The notes under the pieces were generated by a model. That model was not told where the DNA came from and made no database searches. It saw nothing but the letters and a program-made list of their open reading frames with translations. From positions 1 through 19,866 of the forward strand of contig CAZWXH010000025.1 in the NCBI GenBank assembly GCA_964637725.1: 19,866 bases of DNA, given 5' to 3'. The stretch comes from CAZWXH01 sp964637725. Lineage in GTDB: Bacteria > Bacillota_I > Bacilli_A > Erysipelotrichales > Coprobacillaceae. The translations under genes were made by a program, and so were the position numbers. This document shows positions 14,137 to 19,866 of this stretch, in pieces (the first letter of the stretch is position 1; the number at the start of each line of letters is the position of its first letter).

Positions 14137-15909
14137 TTAACGGACTCCTGCTCCTCCACCACCAGAGAAACCTCCGCCGCCTCCACCAAATGACGATCCA
14201 CCACCAAACCCTGATGATGCCGATGCTATTTGACTAGCATTCAATGATGCATTCATACTTTGATAGGCAAACATATGCACCATACGCATTGTAAAGATAG
14301 TATCGAGTTGCGATTGTTGATTAAAGGTTGGACAAAGTGTTCCAATTTGCTCTTGAACTTTATCAGCAATACCAAATATCGAAGCGTATATAAGATATTC
14401 TTCCCACAACTTAACTTCAATAACCTCTTTTTCATTAATTAAACTCATTTCTTCTAAAAATTTCTTCAAACCTATAATATGTTCCATTTCTTCTCTAACA
14501 GATGCATCATAACAATCTGTTGTTTGAGGAACTTTAAATCCAACAACTTTATGATAAGTCTTCTCTAACTTAAGAAGATTTTTATTTTGATAATCATTAA
14601 TAGTATATGAGTCTACACGATTAAACCACTCATCTATTTCTTCATAGTGATCACCACACCATCTTTCAAACTCCTTAGTTTCAAGTGAACCATTTTCACC
14701 TGATGCTTGTCTAAAATAACTGAGTAGTTCTTCTTCAAGAGGATGAGAACAAGGAATTTCCTTTTTAAGATCAATAGTAAAGCCCTCTTTCTTAATAAAA
14801 CCAAAACTCACTTCATCTCTTTTTTCAAACTCTATATATCCCTTTTGAACCCATTGTAATAAAATAGCAGCAATTAAACCACCTTTATCATTATCACCTA
14901 TCAACCCTAGTAATTTAGATAAATGATAAAATTCATAAATATTCTTATGACAAGGAATATCCCTAAACATTAAAATATCTTTATTATCTTTTAATGATAT
15001 ACGATCATTAAATACAAAATATTTACGGCTTTTGTATGTACTTGTTAACATTGCTATAACGAATGCTAGTAACCCCACACCTACAACAACGATACCCATT
15101 GCAAGCATTGGAGAAAAACTATCTTCATTATATGTAAAAGAATTATAATGATCACTATTCCCTTGTTGATATTCATTATCATCATAATAACTACCATCTT
15201 TAGCATCTTCTATAATGCTTTCAAAATTGTCATTAATAGGATATGCATCGGTAAATAATGGTTGTTCTATTTTCATTAATAATTGCATTTTGCCATTTTC
15301 TAGTATAGTTTCATTAGCTAACATGATAACCTTACCTTCTTCAAACAATACACTTCCATTATAGCCAAAAGCCCAAATCTTACTATTCTCTTCACTAAAT
15401 TGAAAAGGTGAAGAAACCACAATTCTTGCTTTCCTAGGTTCTAATGTAGATTCAGAGAAAAAAGCCATATTGATTCCTTGATAATCATCATATTCCTTAA
15501 CAAAATAAGATAAATCATATTCAAAAGTATAGACTCTTTGACCATATTCTCCAATTCCAAAACATAACTCATAACCGTTATCTTTTGTAACTAAGCCACA
15601 CTTTCCATCTTTTTCTTCTTTATCAAAATCAATATTCCATTCACCAATATTCTCATATTGATTCCCTTTTTCATCTAAAACTTTCAGATTAGTAATCTTT
15701 GATTCATTAAGATTATCAAAAACCTTATAAACCTCTGTTCCCTCGTAAACATTCATATCCCATATCTCTTTAATATGAGCACTACCATCTTCTTGGATGA
15801 AAACATCCATCGTTAAATCATTTAAAAATGTACCTTGTGCATTAACATCATGAATAGAAAATAAGCTTATCAAGACTAATGAAACAAGAATACATAATCT
15901 CTTTTTCAT
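14137..15909 (-). CDS. DUF2207 membrane protein with a glycine-rich tail
   Basis: A 590-aa membrane protein of the DUF2207 family, which often stands beside lemA. Residues 1-24 are a signal peptide (cleavage likely after VNA). The extracytoplasmic beta-rich DUF2207 domain spans about 27-220 (TMDVFIQEDGSAHIKEIWDM is the usual opening). A single clear membrane segment lies at 267-289, followed by the basic TYKSRKYF and a large cytoplasmic region to about 560. The last about 25 residues alternate Gly, Ser and Phe (FGGGSSFGGGGGGFSGG), the characteristic tail of this family. The function is not established. The ATG overlaps the lemA stop (TAATG), implying coupling and a joint LemA/DUF2207 role at the membrane. 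Confidence 0.88.
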   Translation of the reverse strand: MKKRLCILVSLVLISLFSIHDVNAQGTFLNDLTMDVFIQEDGSAHIKEIWDMNVYEGTEVYKVFDNLNESKITNLKVLDEKGNQYENIGEWNIDFDKEEKDGKCGLVTKDNGYELCFGIGEYGQRVYTFEYDLSYFVKEYDDYQGINMAFFSESTLEPRKARIVVSSPFQFSEENSKIWAFGYNGSVLFEEGKVIMLANETILENGKMQLLMKIEQPLFTDAYPINDNFESIIEDAKDGSYYDDNEYQQGNSDHYNSFTYNEDSFSPMLAMGIVVVGVGLLAFVIAMLTSTYKSRKYFVFNDRISLKDNKDILMFRDIPCHKNIYEFYHLSKLLGLIGDNDKGGLIAAILLQWVQKGYIEFEKRDEVSFGFIKKEGFTIDLKKEIPCSHPLEEELLSYFRQASGENGSLETKEFERWCGDHYEEIDEWFNRVDSYTINDYQNKNLLKLEKTYHKVVGFKVPQTTDCYDASVREEMEHIIGLKKFLEEMSLINEKEVIEVKLWEEYLIYASIFGIADKVQEQIGTLCPTFNQQSQLDTIFTMRMVHMFAYQSMNASLNASQIASASSGFGGGSSFGGGGGGFSGGGGAGVR

Positions 15910-16615
15910 TAAAACTTTACCTCTGGAACATCCTTATCAGCTTCATCAGTTTCAAAGAAACTCATAGGTTTAAAACCAAAAATATTAGCAACAATGTTCG
16001 AAGGAAATATTTCAATTTTATTTTGATATAAGTAAACAATATCATTATAAAACTGTCTTGCAAAACTAATCTTATCTTCAGTTTCTTTTAAATCATTTTG
16101 AAGAGAAATAAAATTAGTGTTTGCCTTTAAATCAGGATAAGCTTCACTTAACATTAATAACTTACTTAAAGCTTGTGTTAACTCTCCTGATGATTTCATT
16201 TGTTCATCAATATCATTGGCACTCACATAAGTATTTCTTGCTTTAATAACATCATCTAATGTTTCCTTTTCATGTGTTGCATAACCCTTAACAGTTTCAA
16301 CAAGATTCGGAATCAAATCAGCACGTCTTTTTAAAACAACATCCACCTGTGCCCATTGTGCTTTTACTTTATTTCTTAATCTTACTAGAGAATTATATGC
16401 ACTAAAAACANNNNNNNNNNNNNNNNNNNNNNNNNNNNNNNNNNNNNNNNNNNNNNNNNNNNNNNNNNNNNNNNNNNNNNNNNNNNNNNNNNNNNNNNNN
16501 NNNNNNNNNNTTGTGCTTTTACTTTATTTCTTAATCTTACTAGAGAATTATATGCACTAAAAACAAATCCTGATACAAAACCTAGTATTGCTATTACAAT
16601 TATAAATGCGATCAT
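15909..16615 (-). CDS. lemA: LemA-family membrane protein, split only by an assembly gap
   Basis: LemA proteins have one N-terminal membrane helix and a cytosolic helical bundle; their exact role is unknown. As given, the gene is interrupted by 100 N. If the duplicated 55 bp (16356-16410 and 16511-16565) are merged and the Ns dropped, it reads without break: 35 residues (MIAFIIVIAILGFVSG to KVKAQ) join in frame to WAQVDVVLKRRADLIPNL. That restores the hallmark WxQVDxxLxRRxDLIPNL motif and gives 183 aa, the normal family length. AGGAGG lies 9 nt before the ATG at 16615, and TATAAT is found at 16641-16646 (minus strand). It heads the operon with DUF2207, M15 peptidase, dut and CapA. Confidence 0.9.
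16356..16410. repeat. 55-bp sequence repeated across the gap (left copy)
   Basis: These 55 bases are identical to 16511-16565 on the other side of the N run. Both copies encode the same lemA residues. A perfect duplication ending exactly at both gap edges is the mark of two contigs that overlap but were not merged (55 is a common assembler k-mer size), not of a real repeat. Confidence 0.9.
16411..16510. other. Assembly gap of exactly 100 N
   Basis: A run of 100 N of conventional placeholder length. Because its flanks carry the same 55 bp, the true gap is probably negative (an overlap), and no sequence is missing. Confidence 0.95.
16511..16565. repeat. 55-bp sequence repeated across the gap (right copy)
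   Basis: Identical to 16356-16410; see there. This copy is continuous with the lemA start codon. Confidence 0.9.
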
Positions 16616-16640
16616 ATTATATTACCTCCTATTTGTTTTC

Positions 16641-16646
16641 ATTATA
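16641..16646 (-). promoter_or_regulatory. -10 box of the lemA operon promoter
   Basis: On the minus strand TATAAT, about 26 nt upstream of the lemA ATG. The -35 position (AGGAAA) is poor, so the promoter may be weak or need help. Confidence 0.45.
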
Positions 16647-16712
16647 GACTATCTTTTGACTAATTTCCTTAATAATCTATTAATTTTTAAAAAAACTTCA
16701 ACATCACATATC

Positions 16713-16741
16713 TTGACCATGCTTCTTACTATCATTATAAT
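16713..16741 (+). promoter_or_regulatory. Strong sigma-A-type promoter of the flavodoxin gene
   Basis: TTGACC (16713-16718), 17-bp spacer, TATAAT (16736-16741), 27 nt before the ATG. This is the best housekeeping-type promoter in the window. The 153-bp divergent region 16616-16768 holds this and the lemA -10, with no further palindrome noted. Confidence 0.8.
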
Positions 16742-16768
16742 TAATATATAAAGAAAAGAGGTCTTTTT

Positions 16769-17263
16769 ATGAAATACTTTCTAACATATAACAGCCAAAC
16801 TGGAAATACTGCAATTCTTGCTCAAACTATTCAACATTATTTATCTTCAATTCCTCATTATATTAATGTTTCTACAAAAGAAGAATGTGATCTGTTATGT
16901 ATCGGATTTTGGACTGATAAAGGTATTTGTGATCAGAATACTTTAGAATATCTTAGCACTGTTCATAATCAATCAATTTTCCTATTTGGAACTGCTGGTT
17001 TTGGTGGTAGTCAAGAATACTTTGATAAAATTCTCATGAATGTCAAATCAAAAATTGATGACTCTAATAATGTTATAGGAACCTTTATGTGTCAAGGGAA
17101 AATGCCTTATAGAGTAAAGGAACGTTATGAACAAATGGCCGAAAGTAATCCCCAAAGATTTATACCCTTAATTGAAAACTTTGATGAAGCACTCAATCAT
17201 CCAAATGATAATGATCTAGATCAACTTATCAAAACAATTGAACGATGTAAAAAGAGTATTTAG
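16769..17263 (+). CDS. Flavodoxin-family protein (Flavodoxin_3 / BilS-like)
   Basis: A 164-aa FMN-binding electron carrier of the cytosol. The phosphate-binding loop is SQTGNT (9-14) right after the first strand (MKYFLTYN). GFWTDKG (46-52) and LFGTAGFGGSQEYF (72-85) mark the flavin loops, and FMCQGKMP (106-113) is characteristic of the Flavodoxin_3 group, which includes BilS, the partner of the gut bilirubin reductase BilR. No bilR-like Old Yellow Enzyme is in the window, so the BilS role is only a possibility, and it may serve another reductase. It is a single-gene unit with a consensus promoter, AGAGGT 7 nt before the ATG, and a terminator overlapping its stop. The C-terminal helix is intact and the length normal. 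Confidence 0.87.
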   Translation: MKYFLTYNSQTGNTAILAQTIQHYLSSIPHYINVSTKEECDLLCIGFWTDKGICDQNTLEYLSTVHNQSIFLFGTAGFGGSQEYFDKILMNVKSKIDDSNNVIGTFMCQGKMPYRVKERYEQMAESNPQRFIPLIENFDEALNHPNDNDLDQLIKTIERCKKSI

Positions 17264-17282
17264 ATTAATAAATACTCTTTTT
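17249..17282. terminator. Bidirectional terminator after the flavodoxin gene
   Basis: A perfect 14-bp stem, AAAAAGAGTATTTA (17249-17262) with TAAATACTCTTTTT (17269-17282), loop GATTAA. T-runs arise in both readings. It includes the flavodoxin stop codon (17261-17263) and touches the minus-strand stop at 17281-17283. Confidence 0.93.
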
Positions 17283-17922
17283 AAACGAATAATTTCAATG
17301 CAATTATCCATATATACATACATGATTTTGGTAACATTAACATTCCTATCTTTGGTATCTTTTTTGAATAGAGAACAACTGGTATATAAAACAAAAAACT
17401 AAAGAGTACAAGTATCCACATATATGAGAATCCAAGATCTTTGATCATATAAAATCCAACAATCACCATTACTCCTATAATCATAAATGGAATATTTCTA
17501 ACGATATTCCATTTATCACTACTTTTATTATCAATCCAATGATTATTAGGCAACAAACAAAAGATGATTCGAATGCCTGCTAAACCATAAATGATATAAG
17601 TGTATATTTGAGGGATTGTTGTATACTTTAAGATCATTTGCCAAAGTAAAACATAAACGATTGTCATACTTATTGAAGTTATCATTTTTCCTATTCCCAA
17701 TGCTTTATAGTATCTTGTTGCATCATCTTTCATAATTGATAGAATACGGGGTATCAGATGAAATGAATCACCAAAACCTAACAACAATGCTGTTATTCCA
17801 AGTAACTGTGCATATTCATAAGATGAACCCATCAAATAATAAATACCCATTGTAAATATCGTAATTAAATAAAGAATATCAAAGATATATTCTATTTTAC
17901 CAAACATTTTTTTATTCTTCAT
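17281..17922 (-). CDS. Multi-span membrane protein of unknown function
   Basis: I do not recognise the family. From the ATG at 17922 it has 213 aa with about seven hydrophobic segments, an N-terminal basic MKNKKMFGK, and a conspicuous conserved-looking GFGDSFHLIPR between helices 2 and 3. That motif places Asp, His and Arg at a membrane boundary and could bind a ligand or metal. A longer in-frame start (17973) exists, but it would overlap the upstream gene by 62 nt, while AGAGGG sits 7 nt before the ATG at 17922. The overlap with the DUF454 gene is 11 nt, so the two are co-translated. The convergent flavodoxin gene shares its terminator. Confidence 0.75.
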   Translation of the reverse strand: MKNKKMFGKIEYIFDILYLITIFTMGIYYLMGSSYEYAQLLGITALLLGFGDSFHLIPRILSIMKDDATRYYKALGIGKMITSISMTIVYVLLWQMILKYTTIPQIYTYIIYGLAGIRIIFCLLPNNHWIDNKSSDKWNIVRNIPFMIIGVMVIVGFYMIKDLGFSYMWILVLFSFLFYIPVVLYSKKIPKIGMLMLPKSCMYIWIIALKLFV

Positions 17923-18295
17923 TATGTTTCCCTCTTTTTGGTTTTGACATATAGATAATATGAATAGAAACAAGAATTGCTATTATTATTAAAGATATAC
18001 TCATATATATGTTTCCAACATAATATATTGATAAAAGAATCATTAACCATAAGAAAACAAGACTAGATATAACTGATTTTAATGCTAAACCATTTCTATT
18101 TTGATAGTTTATAAGATGTTCTTTAAAAAAAGGAATCTTTAACATTCTTTGTTTCAATTTTGGTGTCGCTGAAAAACAACCTACACTCAATAAGAAAAAC
18201 GGAGTTGTTGGCCATACGGGTATAAAAATACCTATAATTCCTATTATCAAACATATGTATCCTAGTAAAACCATCATTAGTATTTTAATTGACAT
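17912..18295 (-). CDS. DUF454 (YbaN-like) small membrane protein
   Basis: A 127-aa inner-membrane protein of the YbaN/DUF454 family, whose function is unestablished. The signature is clear: GIIGIFIPVWPTTPFFLLSVGCFSATPKLKQRML (N-terminal half), then two adjoining hydrophobic helices (about 73-110) and a basic tail. A start at 18316 is open, but GGAGG (18300-18304) lies inside that extension and 4 nt before the ATG at 18295, so the shorter form is right. It stands 55 bp behind katA, with the hairpin 18313-18341 between, and overlaps the next membrane-protein gene by 11 nt. No separate promoter is evident, so it may be fed by read-through from katA. Confidence 0.88.
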   Translation of the reverse strand: MSIKILMMVLLGYICLIIGIIGIFIPVWPTTPFFLLSVGCFSATPKLKQRMLKIPFFKEHLINYQNRNGLALKSVISSLVFLWLMILLSIYYVGNIYMSISLIIIAILVSIHIIYMSKPKRGKHNEE

Positions 18296-18308
18296 AGTAC
18301 CTCCATAA

Positions 18309-18341
18309 AACAACATGCATTACTTTAAAAGTAATGCATGT
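18309..18341 (-). terminator. Hairpin between katA and DUF454, probable (partial) terminator
   Basis: A perfect 13-bp stem, ACATGCATTACTT (18313-18325) with AAGTAATGCATGT (18329-18341), 3-nt loop. On the minus strand it is followed by TGTTTTATGG, a short broken T-run. The imperfect T-run and the lack of a promoter for DUF454 suggest incomplete termination. Confidence 0.7.
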
Positions 18342-18350
18342 CTTTTCTCA

Positions 18351-19853
18351 CTATTTTAAAGTTGCTTTAATTAATTCAGCATTACTTAATTTTGATAATT
18401 CAATAACTTTATCTAAGTTCAATCCTGCTGCTTGAGTAAATCTTTCACCATATTCTTTATCAGCTAAATAACAGTGAACAGCATGACGATATTTAACATT
18501 ATCAGTAACTGATGCAATATCTCCAGCCGTATTATCAATTAAGATTTGTTTCTTGTCTTCTGTTAAGACTCTCCATAAATCTCCACCAGCTTTAAAGTTA
18601 TCATCAGTAGGATCATCTTTAGGATCATAATGCCACATTGCGCCTTCAATTTCTAAAGGTGGTTCTTCAACTTCAGGTTGTGCACTCCAGTATTCTCCAC
18701 TATTTGGAGTATATGCTGGAAGTCCACCATAGTTTCCATCAGTACGCATAGCACCATCTCTATGATACTCATTAACTTCCACTTTTGCACGATTGACAGG
18801 TATATGATTATGGTTTACACCTAAACGATAACGTTGAGCATCACCATATGCGAATAAACGACCTTGTAAGAATTTATCAGGTGAGAATCCAATACCTGGT
18901 ACAACATGAGCAGGAGTAAATGCTGATTGTTCAACTTCTGCATAATAGTTTTCAGGATTACGATTTAATACCAATTCTCCAACTTCAATTAATGGGAACT
19001 CAGCATGTCTCCAAATCTTTGTAATATCAAATGGATTTTCATAATGATCCTTTGCTTGTTCTTCGCTCATGACTTGGATATACATAGTCCATTTAGGGAA
19101 ATCTTTATTTTCGATTGCTTCATATAAATCTTTTCCATGATACTCTCTATCCATACCATTAACTTTTTCTGCTTCTTCATTTGAAAAGTTTTTAATCCCT
19201 TGTTGTGTTTTAAAATGGAATTTACACCATACTCTTTCATTATTTTCATTATATAAAGAGAATGTATGTTCTCCAAAGAAATGCATATTTCTAAAAGATG
19301 CTGGAATTCCACGATCAGACATAACGATTGTTCTTTGATGGAATGTTTCTGGTAATAAAGTCCAGAAGTCCCAGTTATTTTGTGCACTTCTTCTTCCTGT
19401 ACGAGGATCTCTTTTTACTGCACGGTTTAAATCACTAAAGTTATGAACATCTCTAATAAAGAATGTCGGTGTATTATTTCCAACTAAATCCCAGTTTCCT
19501 TCTTCTGTATAAAACTTAACTGCGACTCCACGTATATCACGTTCACAGTCAGCTGCTCCACGTTCTCCTGCAACTGTTGAAAAACGTAAGAATAAATCCG
19601 TTTGTTTTCCTGGTTGAAGAACCTTAGCTTTTGTATACTTGCTGATGTCTTGCGTTACTTTTAAATAACCATAAGCACCCCATCCTTTGGCATGCATACG
19701 TCTTTCTGGAATCACTTCACGATTAAAGTGAGCCATCTTTTCCATTAGCCAAACATCTTGCATAACTACCGGTCCTCTTGGACCTGCCGTAATCGAATTT
19801 TCGTTGTCAGCTACTGGAGCGCCAACTTCATTTGTTAACTTATTTTTACTCAT
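18351..19853 (-). CDS. katA: Heme catalase (KatA, monofunctional)
   Basis: Decomposes hydrogen peroxide to water and oxygen with heme b. The 500-aa length is that of small-subunit catalases. The active site is complete: distal His54 in RMHAKGWGAYG, catalytic Asn127 in LVGNNTPTFF, and the proximal heme-ligand Tyr336 in GRLFAYGDAQRYRLG. The N-terminal segment TAGPRGPVVMQDVWLMEKMAHFNRE and TVAGERGAADCERDIRG are family hallmarks. Minor changes are Cys103 where Ala is common and GEHTFSLYN where SHTYS is common. AGGAGG precedes the ATG by 7 nt at the right edge of the window, so the promoter and any PerR box are not visible. A hairpin and two membrane-protein genes follow. Confidence 0.97.
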   Translation of the reverse strand: MSKNKLTNEVGAPVADNENSITAGPRGPVVMQDVWLMEKMAHFNREVIPERRMHAKGWGAYGYLKVTQDISKYTKAKVLQPGKQTDLFLRFSTVAGERGAADCERDIRGVAVKFYTEEGNWDLVGNNTPTFFIRDVHNFSDLNRAVKRDPRTGRRSAQNNWDFWTLLPETFHQRTIVMSDRGIPASFRNMHFFGEHTFSLYNENNERVWCKFHFKTQQGIKNFSNEEAEKVNGMDREYHGKDLYEAIENKDFPKWTMYIQVMSEEQAKDHYENPFDITKIWRHAEFPLIEVGELVLNRNPENYYAEVEQSAFTPAHVVPGIGFSPDKFLQGRLFAYGDAQRYRLGVNHNHIPVNRAKVEVNEYHRDGAMRTDGNYGGLPAYTPNSGEYWSAQPEVEEPPLEIEGAMWHYDPKDDPTDDNFKAGGDLWRVLTEDKKQILIDNTAGDIASVTDNVKYRHAVHCYLADKEYGERFTQAAGLNLDKVIELSKLSNAELIKATLK

Positions 19854-19866
19854 AATATTTCCTCCT

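Noticed and set aside
15909..16346. lemA as a truncated gene or pseudogene
   Set aside because: The apparent break coincides with the N run and the duplicated contig ends; merging restores a full-length gene.

Overview
This AT-rich window (roughly 30% GC by eye) comes from a low-GC Gram-positive bacterium. Evidence for that is strong AGGAGG-type ribosome binding sites, lipobox signal peptides, chromosomal ParA/ParB, and a clostridial-type PssA-Psd route to phosphatidylethanolamine. The gene content fits a gut Erysipelotrichales/Coprobacillaceae-like or clostridial organism, but no rRNA or marker gene fixes the species. The sequence is a draft scaffold: 100 Ns interrupt lemA at 16411-16510, and the same 55 bp stands on both sides of them.

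Layout. 1-46: what looks like the 5' end of a group II (class C-like) intron, leaving the window leftwards, just behind the terminator of the first gene. 82-1521: 6-phospho-beta-glucosidase (-), with paired direct repeats upstream of its promoter. 1668-2777: CapA-family lipoprotein (+). 2838-3053: small unknown protein (+) behind a palindrome that encloses a -10 box. 3068-3901: DegV (-). 4098-6822: plus-strand operon of FtsX-like ABC permease, ABC ATPase and an unknown, possibly PH-like, protein behind a promoter with a MerR-type 19-bp spacer. 6869-11449: minus-strand genes in transcription order pssA, psd, parA, parB, MATE exporter. 11562-16615: minus-strand envelope operon lemA, DUF2207, M15 peptidase, dut, CapA. 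16769-17263: lone flavodoxin (+) with a consensus promoter. 17281-19853: minus-strand katA, DUF454 membrane protein, unknown membrane protein.

How the parts work together. pssA and psd make phosphatidylserine and then phosphatidylethanolamine. parA and parB segregate the chromosome. The lemA operon combines membrane-anchored proteins, a peptidoglycan peptidase lipoprotein and a metallophosphatase-fold lipoprotein, with a dUTPase embedded among them. The ABC trio looks like an efflux or peptide-sensing system under an inducible promoter whose regulator is not in the window. katA is an oxidative-stress gene that may read through a hairpin into two membrane-protein genes.

Most of the window is ordinary housekeeping or envelope biology. 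The best leads are the intron end, the palindromic promoter of the 71-aa gene, the permease-first ABC operon, and the assembly gap that falsely splits lemA. No intergenic stretch exceeds 300 bases. No tRNA, rRNA, CRISPR array or complete insertion sequence was seen.
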